Below are positions 8,357 through 15,753 of a DNA stretch of 25,920 bases, one piece after another (positions within the stretch are counted from its first letter, which is position 1; each line of letters opens with the position of its first letter). Below the pieces are notes generated by a model. That model was not told where the DNA came from. It did no database searches and was given only the letters and a program-made list of their open reading frames with translations. Made by a program: the position numbers and the translations under genes. The stretch comes from Thermus sp. JCM 17653. Lineage in GTDB: Bacteria; Deinococcota; Deinococci; Deinococcales; Thermaceae. The stretch is taken from NCBI GenBank assembly GCA_001311585.1, contig BBBN01000001.1, positions 1-25,920 on the forward strand, given 5' to 3'.

Positions 8357-9579
8357 CTAGACCCTTTTGAAGAGGAGGACGGCGTTTTGCCCGCCGAAGG
8401 CGAAGGAGTTGGAAAGGGCGTAGTCCACCCGTGCCTCCCGGGGCTCGGGGACGAAGTCCAGGTCCAGCTCGGGGTCGGGGTCCTCGAGGTTGATGGTGGG
8501 GGGATGACCCCGTGGTAGAGGGCCTGCACCGTGGCGATGGCCTCCACCGCCCCCGCCGCCCCCAGGAGGTGGCCGATCATGCTCTTGGTGCTGGAGACCA
8601 TGAGCTTTTTGGCGTGCTCCCCGAAGACCCGCTTGATGGCCAGAACCTCCGCCCGGTCCCCCACGGGGGTGGAGGTGCCGTGGGCGTTGATGTAGCCCAC
8701 GGCCTCCCTGGGAATCCCCGCGTCCTTCAGAGCCCTTTCCATGGCCAAAGCCGCCCCCCGGCCCTCGGGGTGGGGCTCGGTGATGTGGTGGGCGTCGGCG
8801 CTCCGGCCAAAGCCGATGAGCTCGGCGTAGATCCGGGCGCCCCGCCTCCTCGCGTGCTCGTACTCCTCCAGCACCAAAACCCCCGCTCCTTCCCCCATGA
8901 CGAACCCGTCCCGGCTTAGGGTGAAGGGGCGGCTCGCCTTGGTGGGCTCCTCGTTCCGGGTGGAAAGCGCCCGCATCACCGCGAAGGCCCCGATGGCCAT
9001 GGGGGTGATGGCGGCCTCCGTCCCCCCGGCCAGGACGAGGTCGGCCTCCCCCAGCTGGATCATGCGCATGGCGTTTCCCAGGCGTCCGAGCCCGTGGCGC
9101 AGGCGGTGACGGCGGTGGAGGAGGGCCCCATGAAGCCGTAGCGCATGGCGATGTGGGCCGAGGCCATGTTGGCGATCATCATGGGGATGAAGAAGGGACT
9201 GATGCGGTTCGGGCCCCGCTCCAGGAAGACCTTGCTCTGGGCCTCCCAGGTTTCCATCCCGCCGATGCCCGTGCCCACCAGGGTGCCTACGTTCGGGGTC
9301 CAGGTCCTCGGGCCTTAGCCCCGCGTCCTCCAGGGCCAGGTGGGCGGCGATGAGGGCGTATTGGACGAAGCGGTCCAGGCGCCTGAGCTCCTTCCGGTCC
9401 AGGTAGGCCCCGGGGTCCACGTCCACCTCGGCGGCGATGCGCACCGGGAGGGCCGAGGCGTCAAAGCGGGTGATGGGCCTGACCCCGCTTTGGCCCGCAA
9501 GCTGGGCTTTGTGGAAGGCCTCCTGCCCCACGCCGATGGGGGTGAGGGCGCCTAGGCCGGTGACCACCACGCGTCGCAT
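8357..9579 (-). CDS. fabF: 3-oxoacyl-ACP synthase II FabF (three indel sites)
   Basis: Condensing enzyme KAS II, which elongates acyl-ACP with malonyl-ACP in type II fatty acid synthesis. It starts [16 protein letters not shown]. The catalytic Cys lies in [13 protein letters not shown], the two His in [11 protein letters not shown] and [14 protein letters not shown], and the Gly-rich C-terminus in [15 protein letters not shown]. Repairs: two bases missing near 9288 ([22 protein letters not shown]), one near 9085 (GSDALGNAMRM) and one near 8500 ([14 protein letters not shown]). The repaired length is 408 aa. ATG 9579 is preceded by TATACT and only 6 bases, a leaderless arrangement, so fabF probably has its own promoter within the operon. 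It follows acpP by 64 bases, the usual acpP-fabF order. Confidence 0.94.
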
Positions 9580-9585
9580 GGGGGT

Positions 9586-9591
9586 AGTATA
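9586..9591 (-). promoter_or_regulatory. Probable -10 box TATACT for leaderless fabF
   Basis: TATACT on the minus strand is followed by ACCCCC and then the fabF ATG (9579). In Thermus a -10 box ending 6-8 bases before the start codon commonly marks a leaderless transcript. No Shine-Dalgarno sequence is present between the box and the ATG. No convincing -35 box was found 16-18 bases upstream. Confidence 0.6.
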
Positions 9592-9643
9592 CCCAGAAAA
9601 GGGAAGGCGGGGCTGCTTGCGCCCCACCTTTGCTCCCCATCCG

Positions 9644-9886
9644 CTAGCCCAGCTTGGCCTTGATGTACTCCACCGCGTCCTTGACGGTGCGGATCTTCTC
9701 GGCCTCCTCGTCGGAGATCTCCAGGCCGAACTCGTCCTCCAGGCCCATGATGAGCTCCACGGTGTCCAGGCTGTCGGCCCCCAGGTCCTCGATGAAGCGG
9801 GCCTCGAGGGTCACCTTGCCCGGTTCCACCTGGAGCTTGTCCGCGATAACCGCCTTGACCTTTTCAAAGATTTCCTGCTCCGTCAT
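9644..9886 (-). CDS. acpP: Acyl carrier protein
   Basis: Small acidic carrier protein of 80 aa that holds growing acyl chains on phosphopantetheine. The attachment Ser is S39 in the motif GADSLD (residues 36-41), and the helices around [23 protein letters not shown] are canonical. The frame is intact with no indel. ATG 9886 has a strong ribosome site (GGGGAGG, 6 bases upstream). It lies between fabG and fabF, as in most bacteria. Because of an indel at the end of fabG, the fabG frame as read runs into the acpP start; the true fabG stop lies 33 bases upstream of acpP. Confidence 0.97.
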   Translation of the reverse strand: MTEQEIFEKVKAVIADKLQVEPGKVTLEARFIEDLGADSLDTVELIMGLEDEFGLEISDEEAEKIRTVKDAVEYIKAKLG

Positions 9887-9919
9887 GGGAAACCTCCCCT
9901 TGGGATTTTAGCACCCCCT

Positions 9920-10653
9920 TTAGTGGGGGTGAGCCCCCCGTCCACGCAGAGGGTTTGGCCGTTGATGTAGCCCGCCTTCTCCGAGACGAGGAAGGCCACG
10001 GCCTCGGCCACCTCCTCCGGGCGGCCGAAGCGCCCGGCGGGGATCTCTTTCAGGTAGGCCTCCTTGACCTCCTGGGGAAGCCTCTCCGTCATCTCCGTTT
10101 GGATGAACCCCGGGGCCACGGCGTTCACCGTGATGCCCCTTTGGGCGTACTCCCTGGCCACCGCCCGGGTGAAGCCGATGAGCCCCGCCTTGGAGGCCAC
10201 GTAGTTGGCCTGGCCCGGGTTGCCCAGGATCCCCACCACGCTGGTGATGTTCACGATGCGCCCGAAGCGGGCCTTCATCATGAGCTTCACCGCCTCCCTT
10301 GTGGTGCGAAAGACGGCGGAGAGGTTGGCCTCGAGGACCGCCTCCCAGTCCTCGTCCTTCATGCGCACCAGGAGGGTGTCCCGGGTGATCCCGGCGTTGT
10401 TCACCAGGGTGTCCAAGCCCCCCAGGACCTCGGCGGCTGGTGGACCAGGGCCGTGGCCGCCTCGGCCTCCAGCAGGTTGGCCTCGAGGACCGCCACCAGG
10501 GGGCTTCCCCGCTTCCTCGCTTCCTCCGCCACCTCCAGGGCCTTCTCCCGGTTTTGGCCGTAGTGGATGGCCAGGGCGAAGCCGTCCTCCGCAAGCCTTA
10601 AGGCGATGGCCCGCCCGATGCCGCGGCTGGCTCCGGTGATGAGCTTTACGCAT
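9920..10653 (-). CDS. fabG: 3-oxoacyl-ACP reductase FabG (three indels)
   Basis: NADPH-dependent short-chain dehydrogenase that reduces beta-ketoacyl-ACP. Features: cofactor motif TGASRGIGRAIA, NNAG in LVNNAGITRD, catalytic Ser in ITSVVGILGN, YVASKAG (Tyr and Lys), and C-terminus CVDGGLTPH. Repairs: one extra base (A run) near 10645, giving MRKLITGASRG (a 2-base loss giving MRKALITGASRG is the alternative); one missing base near 10437 (ALVHQAAEVLGG); one missing near 9928, after which the frame ends LTPH at TAA 9920-9922 instead of running on 19 residues into acpP. The repaired length is 244 aa (245 with the alternative). ATG 10653 overlaps the fabD stop by 8 bases (ATGCGTAA) and carries the recurring GGAGGTGGCGCATG start cassette. 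Confidence 0.93.
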
Positions 10654-11562
10654 GCGCCACCTCCAAGGCCTTCCTTAGGCTATCCGGGTCCTGGACGCTC
10701 AAGGCCTCGGCCTCCGTCAGGGTGCGAAGGACGAGGCCTTTGAGCACCTCCCCGCTTCCGAACTCCAAAAAGCGCCTTAGCCCCTTGGCCTCCATGTCCT
10801 TGAGGATCTCCACCCAGCGCACCGGGGCGGTGATCTGCTCCAGGAGGAGTTCCCGGATCCTCTCCGGGTCCTCCTCGGGCCTCGCCGTCACGTTGGAGTA
10901 CACGGGAAAGCGGGGTTTTCTGAGGGCGACCTGGGCCAGGTCTTGGGCGAGCCTTTCTTGGGCCTTGGCCATAAGGGAGGAATGGAAGGGAGCGGAAACG
11001 GGGAGGAAGACCACCCGGGCCCGCCTCTCCTTGAGCCTTTCCGCTGCCCGCTCCACCGCCTCCTTCCGCCCCGAGATCACCGTCTGCTCCGGGGCGTTGA
11101 GGTTGGCGATCTCCACCCCCTCGAGGCCCTCCAAGGCCCTTTGGATCTCCTCCAGGGGAAGCTTCAGCACCGCGGCCATGGCCCCTTCCCCCACGGGGAC
11201 GGCCTCCTGCACGTACCGCCCCCTTAGGCGCACGAGCCTTAGGGCCTCTTCCAGCTCCAGGGTGCCCGCGGCCACGTGGGCCGTCCACTCCCCTAAGGAG
11301 TGGCCGGCGGCCAGGGCTGGGGGCTCCCCGCCCGCCTCCAGGAAGGCCCGGTAGGCGGCGTAGCCTGTGGCGAGGAGGGCGGCTGCTGGTTCTCCGTGAG
11401 GGTGAGGGCCTCCTCGGGGCCCTCCCACATGAGCTCGAGGAGGCCGGGGAGGGCGGCTTCGGCCCGGTCCAGGACCTCCTTGGCGGCGGGGGAGGCCTCG
11501 TAGAGGGCCCTGCCCATCCCTATCCGGTGGGAGCCCTGCCCGGGGAAGAGGGCGGCGTACAT
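10646..11562 (-). CDS. fabD: Malonyl-CoA:ACP transacylase FabD (one indel)
   Basis: Transfers malonyl from CoA to ACP, supplying the extender unit. The N-terminus MYAALFPGQGSHRIGMGRALYE is canonical. The nucleophile Ser89 lies in GHSLGEW, and the catalytic His in SAPFHSSLM at about residue 197. QTVISG and the C-terminal EFGSGEVLKGLV are also family features. One base is missing near 11387: the frame reads ENQQPPSS but should read ENQQPALLATGYAAYRAFLEAGG. The repaired length is 305 aa. ATG 11562 overlaps the true fabH TGA by one base (TGATG), and the stop overlaps fabG, so fabH-fabD-fabG are translationally coupled. Confidence 0.95.
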
Positions 11563-12528
11563 CAGGCACCCCCCAGGTGAGGACGGCGGCGGCCCAGGTG
11601 AGCCCTGCCCCGAAGGAGACCAGAAGGACGTGGTCCCCCTCCCGGATCCGCCCCGCGTCCACCGCCTCCTTGAGGGCCAGGGGGATGGAGGCCGTGGAGG
11701 TGTTCCCGTAGCGGTCCACGTTCACCGCCACCCTTTCCCAGGGCAGGCCCAGGCGCTCCCGGGCGGCGTCGATGATCCTGAGGTTCGCCTGGTGGGGGAC
11801 GAAGAGCCGGATGTCCTCGGGGGTGAGGCCCGCCTTCTCTATGGCCTCGAGGGTGGCGGTGTTCATCACCCGCACGGCGAACTTGAAGACCTCCCGCCCG
11901 TTCATGTGGAGGCGGTTTTGCATGGAGGTGCCGTCGGGAAGCCTCGGGGCCACGCAGGCGTGGAAGAGCTCCTTGGCCCCGGTGCCGTCCGCCCCTAGGA
12001 CGAAGGACCGGAAGCCGTACCCCTCCCGCACCCTGCCCACCACCGCAGCCCCGCCCCCATCGCCGAAGAGAACGGCGGTGGCGCGGTCGTTCCAGTCCAG
12101 GATCTTGGAAAGGGCCTCCGCTCCCACGGCGAGCACCTTCCGGGCCAGGCCCGCCTCCACCAGGGCGTGGGCCTGGGCCAGGGCGTAGATCCACCCGGGG
12201 CAGCCCGCCAGGAGGTCGTAGGCGAAGGCCTGAAGGCCGAAGCGGGCCTGCACCAGGGCGGCGGTGTCGGGGAAGAGGGCGTCCGGGGTGTTGGTGGCCA
12301 CGATGACGCGTCCACCCCTTCCAGGGCACCGGGGTGCCTCCTTTGGAGGTCCTCCACCGCCTTAAAGGCCAGGTCCGAGGTGTACTCGTCCTCTGCGGCG
12401 ATGCGCCTTTCCTTGATCCCGGTGCGGGTCACGATCCACTCGTCGGAGGTGTCCAGGTAGGCCTCAAACTCCTCGTTTTTCATGACCCTCTGGGGAACGT
12501 AAGCCCCCAGGGCCAGGATGCCGCTCAT
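11562..12528 (-). CDS. fabH: 3-oxoacyl-ACP synthase III FabH (two indels)
   Basis: KAS III, which starts fatty acid synthesis by condensing acyl-CoA with malonyl-ACP. The catalytic triad is visible: Cys110 in DLLAGCPGW, His in VPHQANLRI and Asn in YGNTSTASIPLAL. GDGGGAAVVG is also conserved. Repairs: one missing G near 12308 (GVDAVIVATNTPDALFPDTA) and one missing base near 11570, after which the protein ends AAVLTWGGA at the TGA 11562-11564. As read, the frame instead continues into fabD. The repaired length is 322 aa. ATG 12528 has a strong ribosome site (GGGAGG) that lies inside a six-codon upstream minicistron. It begins the fab block; plsX, often placed between rpmF and fabH, is absent. 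Confidence 0.95.
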
Positions 12529-12545
12529 GCCTGACCTCCCGTCAT
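12525..12545 (-). CDS. Six-codon leader minicistron coupled to fabH
   Basis: ATG at 12543-12545 begins 7 bases after the TATAGT box and encodes MTGGQA. Its TGA (12525-12527) overlaps the fabH ATG as ATGA. The fabH ribosome site GGGAGG lies inside it. If the transcript is leaderless at this ATG, ribosomes finishing the peptide would terminate exactly on the fabH start. The sequence is clear, but with one indel per about 530 bases in this window the frame could be accidental. Expression is not shown. Confidence 0.35.
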   Translation of the reverse strand: MTGGQA

Positions 12546-12552
12546 GGGCCCC

Positions 12553-12558
12553 ACTATA
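12553..12558 (-). promoter_or_regulatory. Probable -10 box TATAGT of the fab operon
   Basis: TATAGT on the minus strand lies 24 bases before the fabH ATG and 7 bases before an upstream ATG. About 17 bases further upstream lies TTTCCC/TTCCCT, a weak -35 match. It would drive fabH-fabD-fabG-acpP and perhaps the genes beyond. An FapR-like operator was looked for and not recognised. Confidence 0.55.
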
Positions 12559-12670
12559 CCTAGCGGGCCGGAAAAAGGGAAAGCCCCGGGGGCCGGGCCC
12601 TCGGAATAGGGTGAACCTTCCGCCGAAGCCGGGGCGTGGAAGCCTTGTGGGCCTTTTTTTACCGGGCCCT

Positions 12671-12694
12671 CCATGCTGGCTTGGGCCAGCATGG
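12671..12694. repeat. Palindromic repeat copy 1, between rpmF and fabH
   Basis: CCATGCTGGC (12671-12680) pairs perfectly with GCCAGCATGG (12685-12694) over a 4-base loop. The right arm and flank, GGCCAGCATGGGGTGG (12684-12699), recur exactly at 14454-14469 after arginase. It begins 8 bases after the rpmF stop (reading on the minus strand). A second smaller inverted pair (GGGCC/GGCCC around an A/T run) lies just beyond, near 12648-12669. It probably ends or processes the yceD-rpmF transcript; there is no canonical T tract on that strand. Confidence 0.7.
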
Positions 12695-12701
12695 GGTGGT
12701 A

Positions 12702-12884
12702 TCAGACCTCCAGAACCTTCCGCCCGTCGTAGTAGCCGCACTCTGGGCAGACGGTGTGGGGGGGCCTCATCGCCTTGCACTCCGGGCAGGGGACCAGGGT
12801 GGGGGGGGTGAGGGCGTGGTGGCTCCTGCGGGCATCGCGCCGCGCCTTAGAGGTCTTCTTCTTGGGTACTGGGTGCTTGGCCAT
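12702..12884 (-). CDS. rpmF: 50S ribosomal protein L32
   Basis: Small basic zinc-ribbon ribosomal protein of 60 aa with an intact frame. The N-terminus [23 protein letters not shown] is the L32 signature. The zinc ligands are the pairs C33/C36 (CPEC) and C46/C49 (CPEC). The ribosome site GGAGGATGGGAG overlaps the start region. It follows yceD, as in many bacteria, with a 60-base gap that holds a TATACT box and a strong hairpin, so it probably has extra expression independent of yceD. Confidence 0.97.
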   Translation of the reverse strand: MAKHPVPKKKTSKARRDARRSHHALTPPTLVPCPECKAMRPPHTVCPECGYYDGRKVLEV

Positions 12885-12898
12885 CTCCCATCCTCCGC

Positions 12899-12917
12899 GC
12901 GGGGCCTTGGGCCCCGC
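12899..12917 (-). other. Perfect hairpin in the rpmF 5' leader
   Basis: GCGGGGCC (12899-12906) pairs with GGCCCCGC (12910-12917) around a 3-base loop. It is located between the TATACT box and the rpmF ribosome site and has no following T tract on the minus strand. Possible roles are protection of the 5' end or control of L32 translation; neither is shown by the sequence. Confidence 0.5.
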
Positions 12918-12929
12918 TAAACCCTTGGC

Positions 12930-12935
12930 AGTATA
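12930..12935 (-). promoter_or_regulatory. Probable -10 box TATACT for rpmF
   Basis: TATACT on the minus strand in the gap between the yceD stop (12945) and rpmF. It would give a leader of about 40 bases carrying the hairpin at 12899-12917. There is no good -35 match within the yceD 3' end (the nearest candidate is TTCCCG). Confidence 0.45.
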
Positions 12936-12944
12936 GCAGAAGGG

Positions 12945-13481
12945 CTAGAGTTCGGGAAGGAGGTTCTTGAGGGCCAGGAGGGGATGGGGGGTCTCCACCT
13001 CGTGGCCGCAGTCCACCAGGTTGCGGTCGGCCCCGCACACCGGGCAAAGCCCCTTGCACCCTTCCTCGCAGAGCACGGTGAAGGGCATCTCCGTGACGAA
13101 GGCCTCGGTGAGAAAGGGCAGAAGATCCAGGTCGGGCTCGCCGAAGGCGTAATACTCGTCCTCGTCCTCCTCGTGGAAGACCACCTCGGGAAGGCCCGGC
13201 TCGTAGCGGAGCATGTGCTGGAAGTGGGCCTGCACGTGGGTGGGGGTGGGCTTGAGGCAACGGCGGCACTCCATGTACACCACCCCTTCCACCTCTCCGG
13301 AAAGCCAGTACTCGTTCCCCCCCACGGAGGAAACGGCCACCTTCCAGGTGGCGTCCTTGGCTAGGGGGAACCGCTCCTCCCCCACCTGGAAGGCCTCCTC
13401 CACCACCCCCGAGGCGCGGGCGGTGCCCCCTTCCTTCAAAAGCCTGGCCAGGTTAATGCTCACCACCTTGCCGTGATCCAT
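12945..13481 (-). CDS. yceD: DUF177/YceD-family protein
   Basis: Protein of 178 aa, intact frame, of the YceD/DUF177 family, which is usually encoded next to rpmF and is implicated in 23S rRNA accumulation in bacteria and plastids. An N-terminal half (LSGEVEGVVYMECRRCLKP, C72 and C75) is followed by an acidic linker (EEDEDEYYAFGEPDLDL) and a C-terminal Cys group CEEGCKGLCPVCGADRNLVDCGH (C138, C142, C146, C149, C158) that probably binds a metal. ATG 13481 lies 7 bases after a TATACT box, so translation is probably leaderless; no Shine-Dalgarno is visible. The exact biochemical role is not known to me. Confidence 0.88.
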   Translation of the reverse strand: MDHGKVVSINLARLLKEGGTARASGVVEEAFQVGEERFPLAKDATWKVAVSSVGGNEYWLSGEVEGVVYMECRRCLKPTPTHVQAHFQHMLRYEPGLPEVVFHEEDEDEYYAFGEPDLDLLPFLTEAFVTEMPFTVLCEEGCKGLCPVCGADRNLVDCGHEVETPHPLLALKNLLPEL

Positions 13482-13488
13482 CCTTACA

Positions 13489-13494
13489 AGTATA
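13489..13494 (-). promoter_or_regulatory. Probable -10 box TATACT for leaderless yceD
   Basis: TATACT on the minus strand is followed by TGTAAGG and the yceD ATG (13481). It lies in the 86-base divergent gap shared with arginase. No convincing -35 hexamer was found. On the plus strand, TACCCT (13555-13560) sits 7 bases before the arginase ATG and could be its weaker -10 box. Confidence 0.6.
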
Positions 13495-13567
13495 GCGCGG
13501 AGGCCCCCGTTTTCCTAGGCATAAACTTCCCGAGCAACGCATAGGGCTTTTTGCTACCCTCAGGCCC

Positions 13568-14433
13568 ATGGAGCGCGTGGCCGTCTTGGGCATACCCATG
13601 GACCTTGGGGCGGGAAGGCGCGGCGTGGACATGGGGCCTTCTGCCCTGCGCTACGCCCGGCTTCTGGAGGGGCTGGAGGCCCTGGGGCTTTTCGTGGAGG
13701 ACCTGGGGGACGTGCGGGTTCCCCTGGCCGAGACTGCGGGAAAAAAAGGGGGCCCTACCTGGAGGAGATCCGCCAAGCGGCCCAGGAGCTCCAAGACCGG
13801 CTTAAGGCGTTGCCCGAGGGGGTGTTCCCCATCCTCCTCGGGGGGGACCACTCCCTTTCCATGGGCTCGGTCTCCGGGGTGGCCAGGGGGCGGACGGGGG
13901 TCATCTGGGTGGACGCCCACGCCGACTTCAACACCCCCGAGACCAGCCCCTCGGGCAACATCCACGGCATGCCCTTGGCGGTGCTTTGCGGCCTTGGCCA
14001 CCCGCGGCTCACCGAAGCCTTCCGGGCGGTGAACCCAGAAGACGTGGTGCTCATCGGGGTGCGGAGCCTGGATCCGGGGGAGAAGCGCCTCCTTAAGGAG
14101 ATGGGGGTCCGGGTGTACGCCATGCACGAGGTGGACCGCCTGGGGATCGCCCGCATCGCCGAGGAGGCCCTGGCCTACCTCGAGGGGCTTCCCCTGCACG
14201 TTTCCCTGGACGCCGATGTCCTGGACCCCACCCTGGCCCCGGGGGTGGGCACCCCGGTGCCCGGGGGGCTCACCTACCGGGAGGCCCACCTCCTCATGGA
14301 GGTGCTGGCCCAGTCGGGGCGGGTGCGAAGCCTGGACCTGGTGGAGGTGAACCCCATCCTGGACGAGAAGAACCGCACGGCGGAGATGATGGTGGGGCTT
14401 GCCTTGAGCCTCCTCGGGAAGCGGATCCTCTAA
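13568..14433 (+). CDS. rocF: Arginase (one indel)
   Basis: Manganese ureohydrolase converting arginine to ornithine and urea; cytoplasmic. It starts MERVAVLGIPMDLGAGRRGVDMGPSALRYA. The binuclear metal ligands are visible in GGDHSLSMG, DAHADFN and SLDADVLDP, and the substrate-binding loop in ETSPSGNIHGMPL. One base is missing in the run A7-G5-C3 at 13741-13755; repair gives KKGGPYLEEIRQAAQELQDRLKALPEG. The repaired length is 288 aa. The start follows TACCCT by 7 bases and has no ribosome site, suggesting a leaderless start. It is divergent from yceD and convergent with nuoN. Agmatinase is less likely given the overall match to arginases. Confidence 0.92.
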
Positions 14434-14438
14434 TACCG

Positions 14439-14466
14439 CCCCGTGCAGGCCCAGGCCAGCATGGGG
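14439..14466. repeat. Palindromic repeat copy 2, arginase/nuoN bidirectional terminator candidate
   Basis: CCCCGTGCAGGC (14439-14450) pairs with GCCAGCATGGGG (14455-14466) over the loop CCAG, with one G-T wobble and one A-A mismatch. It fills the 38-base gap between the convergent arginase stop (14433) and nuoN stop (14472). It shares the exact 16-mer GGCCAGCATGGGGTGG with the copy between rpmF and fabH. Its position suggests it ends transcription from both sides, although it lacks a T tract. Confidence 0.7.
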
Positions 14467-14471
14467 TGGCC

Positions 14472-15753
14472 TTACCGCCCCGCCGCCAACGCGGGAAGAA
14501 CGCTTCCCGGCAAGAGGCCCAGAAGGAGGAGGACCAAGGCCGCCAGGAGGGCCACGCTCCGGGCCAGGGGGCGGGGCCTGGCCTCGGCCTCTCCCCGCCC
14601 GAAGACGGCAAGCCCCAGGGCCAGGTAGTAGTAGGCGCTTACCGCGCTGGTGACCAGGGCCAGGACCAGAAGCCCCCACTGCCCCGCCTTGGCGGCTTCG
14701 GTGAAGACCAGGTACTTGCCCCAGAAGCCCGCCAGGGGCGGGAGGCCCAGGAGGGAAAGGGCGGCCAGAAAGAGGGCCAGGCCCAGCAGGGGATCCCGGT
14801 GGAAGAGCCCCCGGAGGGCCTCCAGGGGGACCTGGTCAGGGGAGAGCTCCGAGAGCACGGCGAAGGCCAGGCCGGTGGCCAGGACGTAGGTGAGGAGGTA
14901 GAAGCCAGGGCCTGGGCGTTCCCGGTATAGAGGGCCAGGGCCATGTACCGGCGTGGGCGATGGAGCTGTAGGCGAGAAGCTTTGTGGTTTCGTTCGTGGA
15001 CCAAGGCGGCCAGGTTCCCCACCACCACGGAAAGGGCGATGAGGAGGGCCAAGCGTCGGGGGCCCCAGGGGCCACCACCCGGAGAAGGGCGGCGAAGGCC
15101 GCGGCCTTCACCGAGGTGGCCATGAAGAGGACCACCGGGGTGGGGCTTCCCTGGTAGACATCGGGGGTCCAGAAGTGGAAGGGGGCGAGGGCCACCTTAA
15201 ATCCCAGTCCCACCAGGAGGAGGCCCAGGGCCAGGGCGTAGAGGGGCCCCTCCCCGGGGGTGCCCGCCAGGAGGCTTCCCGTGGCCCCGTAGTGCAAAGC
15301 CGCCCCGTAGAGGAAGAAGGCGGCGGCCAAGGCGCCCAGGAGGAAGTACTTGAGGGCGGCCTCGAGGCCCTGCCCCCTCCTCCAGGTGGCCAGGGCGTAG
15401 AGGGGGAGGGAGAGGGCCTCCAGGGCCACCAGCATCAGGATGAGGTTCCTGGTGGAGGCCAGGAGGTGCATCCCCAAGGCGGCGTAGAGCACCAGGAGGT
15501 AAAACTCAAACCGCCCGCTTCGCACCAGGCCCACCGTCCACAAAGCCCCCAGGAGGGCCAGGAGGGTGAAGGTCTGGGAGAGGCCGTCCACCTGGTAGGG
15601 CCCAAAGGCGAAGGGCCTCCCCCAGGTGGCGAGGAGGGAGAGGAGGGCAAGGCTTAAGCCCAGGATGGTGAGCCGCTTGAAGAGGGCCGCGGACACGAAG
15701 AAACCCAGGAGGGTGAGGGCCACCGAGAACAGGGCGAAGACCAAGAGGGTCAT
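14472..15753 (-). CDS. nuoN: NADH-quinone oxidoreductase subunit N (Nqo14; four indel sites)
   Basis: Antiporter-like, proton-pumping membrane subunit of complex I; hydrophobic helices throughout. Family features are LKYFLLGALAAAFFLYG, GFKVALAPFHFWTPDVYQGSP and the second half LLAYSSIAHAGYMALAL. Repairs: one base missing near 15053 (PDALALLIALSVVVGN), two near 14987 (VHERETTKLLAYSS), one near 14952 (HAGYMALAL) and one near 14914 (ALGFYLLTYVLATG). The repaired length is 428 aa. ATG 15753 overlaps the nuoM stop (ATGA) and carries the GGAGGTGGCGCATG cassette. It is the last gene of the operon and ends beside the palindromic repeat at 14439-14466. Confidence 0.93.

Noticed and set aside
8176..8360. 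FabF extending into the dNTPase gene
   Set aside because: This results from the missing base near 8500. The corrected frame ends NAVLLFKRV at the TAG 8357-8359, directly before the dNTPase ATG.
9883..9922. FabG with a C-terminal extension overlapping the acpP start
   Set aside because: The extension follows a missing C in the run before CAC-TAA. Restoring it gives the normal FabG end (GGLTPH) and a stop at 9920-9922.
13482..13567. Operator or riboswitch in the yceD/arginase divergent gap
   Set aside because: Only -10-like boxes are visible. No inverted repeat resembling an arginine-repressor site and no conserved RNA structure was found in the 86 bases.
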